From Alteromonas sp. M12 (GTDB lineage Bacteria; Pseudomonadota; Gammaproteobacteria; Enterobacterales; Alteromonadaceae): DNA of 64,000 nt. Below, in pieces: positions 55,097 through 64,000 of the stretch. How positions within the stretch are numbered: position 1 is the stretch's first letter; every line of letters starts with the position of its first letter. The stretch spans positions 2,914,001 through 2,978,000 of the forward strand of contig NZ_CP144164.1 of NCBI RefSeq assembly GCF_037478005.1, in the 5' to 3' direction. A program made the translations under genes and the position numbers. The notes beneath the pieces were generated by a model. It ran no database searches, was not told where the DNA came from, and saw only the letters and a list, made by a program, of their open reading frames with translations.

Positions 55097-56627
55097 AAAG
55101 CTATTAGCCGTCAGTTTGTTTCTGGCCATAGTGCACTTTCTGGTGGGATTCACTATTTTACTGGTGTCTTCTTGGTTTATTGCCGCCTCAGCCATTGCTG
55201 GCATAGGCTTCAATTACATGTTACCGGCTGTCATCATCCGCGCCCTTGCTATATTGCGGATTGCGTCTGGCTATTTCAGTATGTTGTTTGGCCATCAGCA
55301 CTTGCTTGGCTCTTTGGCAGACATTCGTTTATCGGTGTTCAAGTCCCTCGCCGACAATAATATCACGGCAAGAGATGTATCCTTAAACGCACTTGCTTAT
55401 CAAAGTGAAGAAGTGGCTTCTATTTGGATTGCTTGGGTGGGGCAAAATGCAGGTGTGTTATTATCCATCAGCGCACTTATGTTTTGTGCTGTTGTATTCA
55501 CACCGACATTAAGTTGGCCATTAATCGTTTTCTTTAGCGTATTTAGTCTCATTTACGCCACTTTAGTACTCACAACTTTGCACAACGCTAAGCGCTTAGC
55601 CAAATATCAAAAAGCGACGCAATTACGCTTAATTCAGCATATTGAAAGTGCGCCTATCTGGCATATGCAAAATCAACTGCAACCACCACAACTAAATAGC
55701 ATTAGAAAAATACAAAACCGAATCCAACAACACACAAGATTAGCTGCTTTGTTGACCTCTATAACCAGTATCTCAACCTTGTGTTTTATTTTAGTAAGTC
55801 ACGCTAGTACTCACTTAGGAAACAGTTTGTTTGTGATTATTCCTATGGCGTTACTGAGTGTAAATGATTGGTTGGGTCGCTCAATCGAATCTCAAAACAA
55901 GCTGGCAAGTTATCAGGTTGCCAATAACAACATTGCTCAACTAGTAAAAGAGTCAGTGCCAATTTCGCGACTTAATCCCCATGTTAAGAATGTCGAAGTT
56001 TCGAACTTTAAAGCTCAAAATACAGTAATGCCGGAAGTGTTTGGCACATTCAACATAGCAAGTTTGAGCTTACTGGTGGGAAGCTCTGGCTCTGGGAAAA
56101 GTCGTTTTTTACAGGCTGTCGCAGGCCTTATCCCCAACCAAGGTAAACGTTTGATCAACCATAGCGATATGCCTGAAGGGTTACTTAATGACAGCTTATA
56201 CATAGAACAATTTCCATTTTGTTTATCAGATACCTTAAAAAGTAATTTACTTATTGCCAATCCAGAGGCGTCCGATAGATGTTTAATTGAAGCCCTGAAT
56301 GATGTTGGTTTGGGCTACATGAGCGATATTAATCAATGGATTGGAGAAAACGGTAGACGTTTTTCTGGCGGTGAGAAAAAACGTTTGGGCTTGGCTCGAG
56401 CACTATTAAGTAAAGCAAATTTAATTTTGATTGACGAACCATTTGAAGCCTTAGATGAAACCAATATTGAAATTGCCTGCCGCCAACTCAACACATTGGC
56501 CCAACATAAAATCGTGTTGGTTGCCTCTCATATTATTCCACGTCAACTGAAAATCGATCAGCAAATATCTCTTGATCCTCCATTGCATTCGGAATTAAAC
56601 AAAGAAGGTGCCATTCATTATGAATAA
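55086..56627 (+). CDS. cydC: ABC transporter CydC, cytochrome bd assembly
   Basis: Partner of CydD (513 residues). Membrane part about 10-285, with AVSLFLAIVHFLVGFTILLVSSWFIAASAIAG and IRALAILRIASGYFSMLFGH, typical of CydC. ATPase about 310-505: Walker A GSSGSGKSRFLQAV, signature FSGGEKKRLGLARAL, Walker B LILIDEPFEALDE. It is about 60 residues shorter than E. coli CydC. It overlaps cydD by 11 bases, and the dioxygenase gene begins inside its 3' end. Confidence 0.93.
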   Translation: MKHKKLLAVSLFLAIVHFLVGFTILLVSSWFIAASAIAGIGFNYMLPAVIIRALAILRIASGYFSMLFGHQHLLGSLADIRLSVFKSLADNNITARDVSLNALAYQSEEVASIWIAWVGQNAGVLLSISALMFCAVVFTPTLSWPLIVFFSVFSLIYATLVLTTLHNAKRLAKYQKATQLRLIQHIESAPIWHMQNQLQPPQLNSIRKIQNRIQQHTRLAALLTSITSISTLCFILVSHASTHLGNSLFVIIPMALLSVNDWLGRSIESQNKLASYQVANNNIAQLVKESVPISRLNPHVKNVEVSNFKAQNTVMPEVFGTFNIASLSLLVGSSGSGKSRFLQAVAGLIPNQGKRLINHSDMPEGLLNDSLYIEQFPFCLSDTLKSNLLIANPEASDRCLIEALNDVGLGYMSDINQWIGENGRRFSGGEKKRLGLARALLSKANLILIDEPFEALDETNIEIACRQLNTLAQHKIVLVASHIIPRQLKIDQQISLDPPLHSELNKEGAIHYE

Positions 56628-57492
56628 ACTCATCATTCAACCATTTTTGGATGAAACAACCAATACTGTCACATATGTGGTAACTGACAAAACATGTAAC
56701 CTATCCGCGATTATTGACCCAGTATTAGATTTCGATCCAAATTCCGGCACGCTTTCCTCCACCAGTGCCGATAAAGTGATCAAGTATTTAGATGACAATA
56801 ATTTATCCTTGGAATGGATACTGGAAACTCATGCTCACGCTGATCATATTACTGCGTCTCAATATATTAAGGAAAAACGTGGTGGCGAAATCGGCATAGG
56901 CGAGCATATACGCAAAGTCCAATCGACCTTTAAAAAAATCTTTAATTTACAACCAGACTTTGCTTGTGACGGGAGTCAATTTGATCACCTTTTTAGTGAC
57001 GGTGAAATGATCAATTTAGGCCATCTAAACATTCAAATAATGAATACCCCAGGTCATACACCTGCCTGCATTAGCTACTTGATTGAAGACACTGTGTTTG
57101 TTGGTGACACACTGTTTATGCCCGACTATGGTACCGCGCGAGCAGACTTCCCCAATGGCAGTGCCAAAGCCTTGTACCAGTCCATCCAGAAAATACTTTC
57201 ACTACCTGACGAAACCCGTATTTTTGTCGCTCATGATTATAAAGCCGAAGGTCGTGACGAATATGCGTGGGAAACCACGGTATTTCAGCAAAAACGCAAC
57301 AATATCCATGTAAAAAATGGCACCACTGAAGAGGATTTTGTCAATATGCGCAATCAACGTGACAAAACATTAGCCGCGCCAAGACTTCTGCTGCCATCAA
57401 TTCAACTTAATATTCGCGCTGGACTGCTGCCAGATAGCGAGGATAACGGTGTTGCGTATCTCAAAATTCCGTTAACCACAAAATTGGCTTAA
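56620..57492 (+). CDS. Persulfide dioxygenase-like MBL-fold protein
   Basis: Metallo-beta-lactamase-fold protein (290 residues), probably an iron persulfide dioxygenase of the Blh/ETHE1 group that turns glutathione persulfide into sulfite. Metal site HxHxDH is in ETHAHADHITAS; further ligands are probably His in NTPGHTPA, Asp in VFVGDTLFMPD and His in VAHDYKAEGRDEYAWET. ATG 56608 is in frame, but the family begins near MNKLIIQPF, so ATG 56620 (GAAGG upstream) is chosen. It overlaps cydC by 8 bases and is followed by a TauE exporter and a DUF442 protein. It fits directly after sulfide:quinone reductase in sulfide oxidation. Confidence 0.9.
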   Translation: MNKLIIQPFLDETTNTVTYVVTDKTCNLSAIIDPVLDFDPNSGTLSSTSADKVIKYLDDNNLSLEWILETHAHADHITASQYIKEKRGGEIGIGEHIRKVQSTFKKIFNLQPDFACDGSQFDHLFSDGEMINLGHLNIQIMNTPGHTPACISYLIEDTVFVGDTLFMPDYGTARADFPNGSAKALYQSIQKILSLPDETRIFVAHDYKAEGRDEYAWETTVFQQKRNNIHVKNGTTEEDFVNMRNQRDKTLAAPRLLLPSIQLNIRAGLLPDSEDNGVAYLKIPLTTKLA

Positions 57493-57495
57493 ACC

Positions 57496-58254
57496 ATGAA
57501 CGATCCAATGATTTGGTTAGGTGCAATTGCTATGGGATTGAGTCTTGGGCTACTGGGCTCCGGTGGCAGTATATTGACCTTACCCTTACTGATTTTTATT
57601 GCCAAAGAACCTGAAAAGTTAGCCATTGCAGAATCTCTACTTATTGTAGGAATAGTGGCGTTAGTTGGCACTATATCCCACTATCTAAAAGGTAATATCA
57701 TCTACAAATTGGTATTGTATTTTGGCATTCCTAGTATGTTTGCGGCATATGGAGGCGCTTATTTAGCGCAGTTTGTCAGCGCAAAATTACAACTGCTTAC
57801 TTTTGCAGTAATAATGCTTTTAGCGAGTTTTTTTATGCTCAAACCGCTCGCCCCTAACCTCACCCAAACAACCAGTCCGCAATCAGGGTTTTGGCTAATT
57901 CCTGCGAGCTTGTTGGTGGGCTGCTTAGCCGGCTTAATTGGTGTAGGTGGTGGTTTCCTGATAGTGCCGGCACTTATGTTTATTGCCAAAATTCCCATCA
58001 AGCAGGCAGTGGGTACCAGTTTAGTCATTATTGTAATGCAGAGTATTAGTGGCTTTTCCCAGTACTTAAAAGTATTTCAAAATGCTGATATCAGCTTAAA
58101 TTGGCCGTTAATCTCGCTGGTCAGCAGTTGTGCAATAGGCGGAATATTAGTCGGGTTGCGAATCGCAGATAAACTTCCCCAATTGGTGATAAAGCGCCTA
58201 TTCGGTGCTGGGCTAATTGCGCTATCGGCCTACACCTTTATGACCAACGTTTAA
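57496..58254 (+). CDS. TauE/SafE family sulfite (anion) exporter
   Basis: Inner-membrane transporter (252 residues, 7-8 helices) of the TauE/SafE family. Marks are GLSLGLLGSGGSILTLPLL near the N terminus and its repeat GCLAGLIGVGGGFLIVPALMFIAKIPIKQAVGTSLVII in the second half. In this context it probably exports sulfite made by the dioxygenase; specificity is inferred. It starts 3 bases after the dioxygenase gene. Confidence 0.88.
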   Translation: MNDPMIWLGAIAMGLSLGLLGSGGSILTLPLLIFIAKEPEKLAIAESLLIVGIVALVGTISHYLKGNIIYKLVLYFGIPSMFAAYGGAYLAQFVSAKLQLLTFAVIMLLASFFMLKPLAPNLTQTTSPQSGFWLIPASLLVGCLAGLIGVGGGFLIVPALMFIAKIPIKQAVGTSLVIIVMQSISGFSQYLKVFQNADISLNWPLISLVSSCAIGGILVGLRIADKLPQLVIKRLFGAGLIALSAYTFMTNV

Positions 58255-58267
58255 ACCAGGATTTGCC

Positions 58268-58678
58268 ATGCCTATCATCAACCTAAACGACCACTTTTCA
58301 ATATCTGGTGAGCTCGATAATGAATTACTCTCACAGTTAGTTGAAAATGGCTTAACCATGCTAATTAATGTTCGCCCCGATAATGAGTCTGCCACTCAAA
58401 TAAATAGTCACCAATGGCAACAGATATGTCGTTCACTTCGAATTGAGTATCAGCATATTCCGGTTAAATCGGGTATTTACTCAAATCAACAAATTGCGTT
58501 ATTTAAACGCTTGCTTGAACAACATAAGGGCTTAGTACATTGTTTTTGCAGAAGTGGCACTCGTGCAGTGCACCTTTGGGCGTTGAGTCAAAAACAACAG
58601 GCCAGCTTCCAACAGTTACAACAACTATGTTCCTCAAAAGGTTATGATTTGTCAGCAATTAAAGACTATTTTAAGTGA
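58268..58678 (+). CDS. DUF442 / TIGR01244-type sulfurtransferase
   Basis: Small phosphatase-fold protein (136 residues) with Cys active loop HCFCRSGTRAVHLW. The same domain forms the N-terminal half of Blh (beta-lactamase hydrolase-like) proteins, where it is fused to the persulfide dioxygenase; here the two are separate genes of one operon. It probably handles persulfide sulfur or glutathione persulfide. Last gene of the cyd-sulfide operon, 13 bases after the TauE gene; no clear terminator follows. Confidence 0.88.
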   Translation: MPIINLNDHFSISGELDNELLSQLVENGLTMLINVRPDNESATQINSHQWQQICRSLRIEYQHIPVKSGIYSNQQIALFKRLLEQHKGLVHCFCRSGTRAVHLWALSQKQQASFQQLQQLCSSKGYDLSAIKDYFK

Positions 58679-58780
58679 TTAAGTTTTGAATCAACAAAAA
58701 TAGACTAGACTGAAAGAAAAAGCATAACGCGGCAGCAAGCGTCGCCTAAAAGTTGGGCTGCAATAGTCGAGGAATTAGCA

Positions 58781-60415
58781 ATGATATTTTTACGCAATTT
58801 TTCATTGATATACCGATTAAGTTTTATTGTCATTTTAATGGTGCTCGTACTGGTACTTCTGAGCTTCAGTGTGTTGAACCATCATTATGAAGCACTGGAA
58901 CAACAAGCCTACAAAGAAAACAAAAGCGTTGTGGATGTCGCATACAGCGTAATTGAACACTTCCATCAATTAGCCAGTACCCAACAACTCAGTGAAGACG
59001 ATGCAAAATCAATGGCGATTGCAACTGTGAGTGAGCTTAGATACGACGACAATAATTATTTTTGGTTACAAGATGCAACCCCCAATATGATTATGCATCC
59101 CTTCAAACCGGCGTTAAATGGAGAGTCTCTATACAACAGCACTGACGCCAATGGGAAGACGTTTTTCCGAGAAATGTCGCAATTAGTCAAAAAACAAGGC
59201 AGTGGTTTTGTGACCTATATTTGGCCACTACCAGGTGAGGAAGAACCAACCTCGAAAATATCCTACGTCAAAGAATTCCGGCCGTGGGGATGGACTATAG
59301 GCTCGGGAATTTACTTAGATAAACTTGACGCCTTTTACGCCAAACTGCGTAATTCATATATCCTCGAAGCTTTTATCGGATTGCTTGTTATTCTTGGCGC
59401 TACTTGGTTAATTAGCAGGAGTATTACTGCGCCGATTCAAGAAGCAAGTGAACGAATGCGTGACATTGCTCAAGGTGAGGGAGACTTGACCCGTCAATTG
59501 CCGGTAAAAGGAAATGATGAAATAACCCAGCTAAACCAGTTTTTTAATCAATTTACCTCCAAAATACGAGAATCTCTTCTGCAAGTGCGCACAATCGTTG
59601 AAGAGTTAATAGAACAATCCAATTCGGTTGCCAGTGTTAGTCAAAGCAGTAACACCTTTGCCCAACAGCAAAGTGACGCCACCTTACAAGTAGCAGATGC
59701 TATTGATCAAATGACGAAACAAATTAGCGAAGTTAGTAGCAGTGCATTGAATGCTGAAAACACCACAACTGATGCTAAAACCAATGCCCAATCGGGAGCC
59801 GTAGCGGTGAATCGCACCGTAGAGGATATTCAATCATTAACCAGTAACATCGATCAGGTTAATTCGGTTGTATCTCAACTGGCCAAACAAAGCGAAAACA
59901 TTGGTAGCGTACTCGATGTGATACGAGCGATTGCAGAACAAACCAACCTGTTAGCATTAAACGCGGCGATCGAAGCGGCTCGCGCAGGAGAGCAAGGCCG
60001 AGGATTTGCTGTCGTTGCCGATGAAGTCCGTACCTTAGCCAGCCGCACCGGACATAGTACTGACGAAATTCAAACCATGATTGAGAAATTACAAAGCGAT
60101 GCTAAAGCCGCAGTGGAAGCAGTAAAAACCAGCCAAGACACTTCTCAAAAAACGGTAGGAAACATAAACGAAGCGAATGAAACACTGCAAGAAGTTGCAA
60201 GATTAATGGGCCAAATGTCGCAAATGAACAGCCAGATAGCCCAAGCGACAGAGCAACAAACTCAAGCCGCGCAAGCCATTAACTTGCGACTTAATGATTT
60301 AAACGATGCCTCAGAACAATCTGTCACAACGGCAGCCACCTTAAACCAAGCTAGTCAGGCGCTAAAAGCCCTCAGTGATAAAGTGCATACTGTAGTTAAT
60401 CGCTTTAAATTGTAG
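58781..60415 (+). CDS. Methyl-accepting chemotaxis protein with Cache domain
   Basis: Inner-membrane chemoreceptor (544 residues). N-terminal helix (about 10-30), periplasmic single-Cache domain (about 40-185, with [20 protein letters not shown] and [19 protein letters not shown]), second helix (about 193-212), HAMP (about 213-265) and the signalling domain. The hairpin tip is [37 protein letters not shown]. Single-Cache domains of this type bind small ligands such as carboxylates; the ligand here is unknown. It lies 102 bases after the sulfide operon on the same strand and could be read through, but has no FisR-type site of its own. Confidence 0.95.
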   Translation: MIFLRNFSLIYRLSFIVILMVLVLVLLSFSVLNHHYEALEQQAYKENKSVVDVAYSVIEHFHQLASTQQLSEDDAKSMAIATVSELRYDDNNYFWLQDATPNMIMHPFKPALNGESLYNSTDANGKTFFREMSQLVKKQGSGFVTYIWPLPGEEEPTSKISYVKEFRPWGWTIGSGIYLDKLDAFYAKLRNSYILEAFIGLLVILGATWLISRSITAPIQEASERMRDIAQGEGDLTRQLPVKGNDEITQLNQFFNQFTSKIRESLLQVRTIVEELIEQSNSVASVSQSSNTFAQQQSDATLQVADAIDQMTKQISEVSSSALNAENTTTDAKTNAQSGAVAVNRTVEDIQSLTSNIDQVNSVVSQLAKQSENIGSVLDVIRAIAEQTNLLALNAAIEAARAGEQGRGFAVVADEVRTLASRTGHSTDEIQTMIEKLQSDAKAAVEAVKTSQDTSQKTVGNINEANETLQEVARLMGQMSQMNSQIAQATEQQTQAAQAINLRLNDLNDASEQSVTTAATLNQASQALKALSDKVHTVVNRFKL

Positions 60416-60584
60416 TTTTACAAGCTGTTTAACCTATTTAGACTTTTGCTGACTGTGCCGCGGCGAGCTCAGAAAAATGAAAAAGCTCTCGTAAAATGTA
60501 AACTTAAGAGTTTTAAAGGTTTTTTGTTAAGCCGTTCTTAAGGTTAACAATATAAAGTTCATACATACATTTATTGGTGGTTGT

Positions 60585-62186
60585 ATGAACTTAAACCTTT
60601 TCACTGTTTTTATTATAATTTGCGCGACTTTATTTTTGCCGTCTAAGCTGCTCGCTCAGCAAGAAAAGGAGTGTAGTCAAACTGACAAGGTTCACTTTAA
60701 ACCCAACGATATATTCAACTTAGAAGATGATGACAGTATTTTCATACACGATTGGGCCAACTTTCTACATATCAAAACCAAGCAAGATACTCTCGAAAAT
60801 GAAGCTGCTTTTTTCCTCAAAAAATGTGAGGTTAACTACGATGATTTACTCGAACTGGAACGACATCTACGCAATCAAAAATACATAAGAGACGCGAAAG
60901 TAAAATATGATGAGAATAATTTAGTTTCGGTAGAAACTTGGGACAACTGGACGTTGTTGCCAACCATAGATTTCAGTCGTAAAGGCGGTAAAAATAAGTT
61001 TGCTATTGGTATAAGAGATCGTAATTTGCTTGGTTTGGGAATAGGTGCAGAAATAGAATATTTCAGTAATGAACAGCGCACGGGTTATAGACTTGATACC
61101 CAATTCCCCCTTTATCTAAAAAACAATATTAATGCCTCTATCACGCTAACGAGCAACGATGATGGCAGCTCAAAGGCTGCATTTATTAATAAGCAATTTG
61201 TGAGTTTCGATACCCAATATGCATATCAAATAGGGTTTGATAATTTCAGTCAAATAGACACACAATTCGAATTGGGCCAGCAATCTAACCGCTTTAGCCA
61301 TGAACAAAGATTCTCCACTATTGCGTGGCAATGGCTGCAAACAAATTCATCCACAGATACGTTACGCTTTGGTGTCGGTTACACGCGGGAATCACATCGT
61401 TTTTCAGATTTAATCAAAAATGCACTCAACGAGACTAACCTTTTGCCCAACGACAGAGAGTTTAATTATCCCTTTGTTTCCATCGAGTATTTGCAGAAAG
61501 ATTTTAGGAAATTAACCAATCTGCACTTAATCAACCATATCGAAGATTACAATTTAGGCTGGCATGTCAGTGCTAGTATCGGTACTGATTTTTCAGATAG
61601 AGATAACGCCCCTAGCCTAATCTGGCAATCCAACTTATCTAAAGGAATCGAACTATCTGAAAATGCGTTAGTGTATTTTGATGTCTCACTTGAAGGCGAG
61701 CAATACAACAATTCGCAACAACAAGACAGAGTCCTACTCAAAACCAGTGCTGAGTATTTCTACAAGTTCAATCAGCATTGGGGGGCATATTTTAAAAATG
61801 CCAATGTAATAAGTGACAATCAATATTTAGACTCACCTGTGGTTTTAGGTGGTGAAACTGGTGTACGAGGTTACCCATTGCAATATCAGCACGCCACAAA
61901 GAGCACACAATTTACCGCTGAGGCCCGCTATTATCCGCAGATTAATATCTACAAATTATTGGAGTTAGGTGGCGCTGCATTTATAGATTCCGGTAAAGTA
62001 TTTGACCAATCAGAGTCATCAGAAAAGCAATCGTCATTAATGACATCCGTTGGCCTTGGAGCTCGATTTTATTCCACCCGTACCAGTGAAGCACGGGTAA
62101 TTCATATTGATGTTATTAAGCCGATTAGTTCAGATCCGAATGTAAACAGTGTTGAATTTAGAGTGACCACTAAACATAGATTTTAG
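60585..62186 (+). CDS. BamA/TamA-superfamily (Omp85) outer-membrane protein
   Basis: Predicted outer-membrane protein (533 residues): signal peptide ending near LLAQ, one POTRA-like segment (about 80-115, LERHLRNQKYIRDAKVKYD, with VSVETWDNWTLLP), and a surface-antigen (D15) barrel with RDRNLLGLGIGAEIEYF, GGETGVRGYPLQY and GGAAFIDSGKVF. It is smaller than BamA and TamA and has fewer POTRA repeats; no partner gene is next to it. The last residue is Phe, as usual for barrels. Function unknown. Confidence 0.85.
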   Translation: MNLNLFTVFIIICATLFLPSKLLAQQEKECSQTDKVHFKPNDIFNLEDDDSIFIHDWANFLHIKTKQDTLENEAAFFLKKCEVNYDDLLELERHLRNQKYIRDAKVKYDENNLVSVETWDNWTLLPTIDFSRKGGKNKFAIGIRDRNLLGLGIGAEIEYFSNEQRTGYRLDTQFPLYLKNNINASITLTSNDDGSSKAAFINKQFVSFDTQYAYQIGFDNFSQIDTQFELGQQSNRFSHEQRFSTIAWQWLQTNSSTDTLRFGVGYTRESHRFSDLIKNALNETNLLPNDREFNYPFVSIEYLQKDFRKLTNLHLINHIEDYNLGWHVSASIGTDFSDRDNAPSLIWQSNLSKGIELSENALVYFDVSLEGEQYNNSQQQDRVLLKTSAEYFYKFNQHWGAYFKNANVISDNQYLDSPVVLGGETGVRGYPLQYQHATKSTQFTAEARYYPQINIYKLLELGGAAFIDSGKVFDQSESSEKQSSLMTSVGLGARFYSTRTSEARVIHIDVIKPISSDPNVNSVEFRVTTKHRF

Positions 62187-62212
62187 CTAATCTATAGTGT
62201 TTTACTTAAGAC

Positions 62213-62240
62213 AAGCGATTGCCCATCACTTTAATCGCTT
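62213..62240. terminator. Possible terminator hairpin between convergent genes
   Basis: AAGCGATT (62213-62220) pairs with AATCGCTT (62233-62240), 12-base loop, no clear T run. CATCACTTTAATCG within it is repeated exactly at 62280-62293. Confidence 0.4.
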
Positions 62241-62313
62241 ATCACTATGGTTAAAGCAGCATTTCCACGTATCGAATAACATCACTTTAATCGTGCTAAT
62301 AACTGAAAATTAC

Positions 62314-63048
62314 TTAGCTCGACAACTGATACACGCAAATATTCACTGCACTGGCTAAATTAAGTGAATCAATTTTTCCACTTCCAGCAATAGTAAAGGC
62401 GTCGGCATCACAGGCCGATAAGGCATTAGTAGGCACGCCACGCGCTTCGTTGCCAAACAAATAACACTGGTATTTGGTAAAATCTGTACTTTGAATTTGT
62501 TTGCCTTGCATATCTAAATAGGCAAAGCGCTTAAAGCGTGTTTGTAGATCAACCAATTCAACCTCCAACTCAATGGGCACATGAAATATCGCGCCCATAC
62601 TGGCCCTTACCACTTTGGAGTTAAACGGATCGACACTGTTGGGACTGAGCAATAAGCGAAAACCACCAAACCAAGCTAAGGTTCGTAAAATGGTTCCTAA
62701 GTTACCGGGATCTTGTACTTCATGAAGATAGATACAGCGTTCACCCTGCAGGTTCGCTTGCTGCAATTTAGCGGCCTTTGGCAATGGCACACAAGCAATA
62801 ATGCCCTGCGGGGTTTTGGTGTCACTGAGCTGTGCCATTTGCTTTTTATTCAACACAACTAAAGCACATTGATGAGTAAATCGTTTGCCCCAATCTTGAT
62901 ATTCTTCAGTGACATACAAGGTAATATCATCTAATCCATGTTCTGCTTTTTGAAGCTCTAAAACCAGATGTTCACCTTCCACAAGGTAAAAACCAAACTG
63001 CGAACGATATTTCTTTTGGTGGAGCTTTTTTACATCATCAAATTTCAT
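62314..63048 (-). CDS. TrmH/SpoU-family RNA methyltransferase
   Basis: SAM-dependent 2'-O-ribose methyltransferase with the knotted SPOUT fold (244 residues). An N-terminal substrate-binding part (1-95, HQKKYRSQFGFYLVEGEHLVLE) precedes SpoU motif 1 YLHEVQDPGNLGTILRTLAWFG, motif 2 CYLFGNEARGVP and motif 3 DSLNLASAVNICVYQ. The substrate, rRNA or tRNA, cannot be told from the sequence. It is divergent from rlmE across 272 bases in which I see no other gene. Confidence 0.93.
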   Translation of the reverse strand: MKFDDVKKLHQKKYRSQFGFYLVEGEHLVLELQKAEHGLDDITLYVTEEYQDWGKRFTHQCALVVLNKKQMAQLSDTKTPQGIIACVPLPKAAKLQQANLQGERCIYLHEVQDPGNLGTILRTLAWFGGFRLLLSPNSVDPFNSKVVRASMGAIFHVPIELEVELVDLQTRFKRFAYLDMQGKQIQSTDFTKYQCYLFGNEARGVPTNALSACDADAFTIAGSGKIDSLNLASAVNICVYQLSS

Positions 63049-63320
63049 ATTAACTTGCCTTTATAAATTGGTGCAGCATGGCACAAGTTAAATACTGCAA
63101 GTTCGGTCATGTAAAATCCTAGTCTGTAGATTGGCTAAACGAAATAATAAATACTCAAGGTTGATAATTGTAACGCTTTGCTCAAATCAAGTCAGGGAAA
63201 ACAAGTTAAAGCAAATAAATTACCGTTAAAAACGCTATTTTCGCCTAGGTAATTTGCAAATTTGCCGTGCCAGCTTACAATAAGCGCCGTTTAAACCATC
63301 AAAAATAGCAGACTCACTTT

Positions 63321-63941
63321 ATGGCACGCTCTAAAACCAGTAAAAAATGGCTGGACGAACACGTTAACGATCCCTACGTAAAAAAAGCACAAATTGACGG
63401 ATATCGTTCCCGTGCTAGTTATAAACTTATCGAAATTAATGAAAAAGATAAGTTAATTCGCCCCGGTAGTATTGTCATGGATCTAGGTTCAACTCCTGGT
63501 GGTTGGTCACAAATAGTCGCTCCCCTAGTAGGTAAAAAAGGCCGAGTGATAGCCTCAGATATTTTGCCAATGGATTCGATATTGGATGTAACTTTTATCC
63601 AAGGTGATTTCACCGAAGAAGCGGTTTACGATCAAATTGTGGCAACCTTAGACAACGAACAAGTTGATGTGGTGGTGTCTGACATGGCGCCGAACATCAG
63701 TGGTGTCAATGCCACTGACCAATACAGCTCAATGTACCTTGTCGAGTTAGCACTAGATATGGCCCGCAATGTATTAAAGCCTGGCGGCAGTTTTTGTGCA
63801 AAAGTGTTTCAAGGTGTTGGCTATGAAGAATATTTGAAAGACGTTCGTAGTTCTTTTAATAAAGTGGTGATCCGTAAACCTGATGCCTCTCGCCCACGCT
63901 CTCGCGAAGTGTACATAGTCGCAAAAGGATTCAAAGGCTAA
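63321..63941 (+). CDS. rlmE: 23S rRNA (uridine2552-2'-O)-methyltransferase RlmE
   Basis: Heat-shock-linked rRNA methyltransferase (FtsJ/RrmJ, 206 residues, close to the E. coli length). N-terminal [32 protein letters not shown] contains the catalytic Lys, motif I is [12 protein letters not shown] (E. coli has A where this has T), SDMAPNISG holds the catalytic Asp, and [17 protein letters not shown] the terminal Glu. ftsH usually follows in this group; the window ends 59 bases later. Confidence 0.97.
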   Translation: MARSKTSKKWLDEHVNDPYVKKAQIDGYRSRASYKLIEINEKDKLIRPGSIVMDLGSTPGGWSQIVAPLVGKKGRVIASDILPMDSILDVTFIQGDFTEEAVYDQIVATLDNEQVDVVVSDMAPNISGVNATDQYSSMYLVELALDMARNVLKPGGSFCAKVFQGVGYEEYLKDVRSSFNKVVIRKPDASRPRSREVYIVAKGFKG

Positions 63942-64000
63942 CGCAAGATCTAAATAATGACTATCGCTCTAACAACGGCAACTTGTCGACAACACCGTTC

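Noticed and set aside
1..64000. tRNA, rRNA, CRISPR array, prophage or intact insertion sequence
   Set aside because: I looked for regular repeats, transposase or integrase motifs and tRNA-like cloverleaf sequences in the gaps and saw none; a tRNAscan or Rfam search would be needed to exclude small RNAs.

Overview
The window looks like a chromosomal segment of a marine gammaproteobacterium of the order Alteromonadales (Alteromonas/Glaciecola/Paraglaciecola type). This rests on the low-to-moderate G+C, E. coli-like housekeeping genes (dnaK, ybiT, recN, bamE, yebG, cydABX, rlmE), sigma-32, LexA and BirA sites of gammaproteobacterial form, and TonB-receptor, PHB and sulfide genes common in that group. 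I saw no rRNA, tRNA, CRISPR array, prophage or intact insertion sequence.

Layout. 1-4.5 kb: truncated cytochrome c' gene, then the heat-shock genes dnaJ, dnaK and grpE on the minus strand, with sigma-32 promoters before grpE and dnaK. 4.7-10.3 kb: a large SSS-type hybrid sensor kinase (CrbS-like) and a LuxR-type response regulator, separated by an orphan membrane protein in poor-coding DNA and an MmcQ/YjbR protein. 10.4-17.3 kb: a poly/3-hydroxybutyrate use locus, with a TonB-dependent receptor divergent from a GntP permease, MetX-like esterase, secreted PHB depolymerase and 3-hydroxybutyrate dehydrogenase. 17.4-23.3 kb: nadK, recN, bamE, ybiT, a NYN-domain gene and yebG; recN and yebG have LexA boxes. 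23.6-28.5 kb: serine hydrolase, cyclase-family protein, type II DAHP synthase with a leader terminator, LMW phosphatase, pepE. 28.5-33.7 kb: bioBFCD and divergent bioA around a BirA operator. 34.3-41.8 kb: asnS, then a PLP decarboxylase-pqiABC-diguanylate cyclase operon. 42-46.9 kb: RND exporter, LolA-like protein, outer-membrane barrel and a DUF2892 membrane protein. 46.9-58.7 kb: the sulfide locus. 58.8-64 kb: chemoreceptor, Omp85-type protein, TrmH-type rRNA methyltransferase, rlmE.

The most interesting part is 46.9-58.7 kb. A FisR-like sigma-54 activator with the sulfane-sulfur-sensing cysteine spacing is divergent from sulfide:quinone reductase and a Tll0287-type haem protein. Next comes one compact eight-gene unit: cytochrome bd oxidase (cydA, cydB and a 36-residue cydX), cydDC, a persulfide dioxygenase-like MBL protein, a TauE-type exporter and a DUF442 sulfurtransferase. 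Both transcription units have a good -24/-12 promoter preceded by two GTCA-N4-TGAC-like dyads whose centres are exactly 21 bp apart. A perfect FNR-type palindrome lies where the cyd sigma-54 transcript should start. I read this as a sulfide-oxidation regulon that builds its own sulfide-tolerant terminal oxidase under sulfane-sulfur control.
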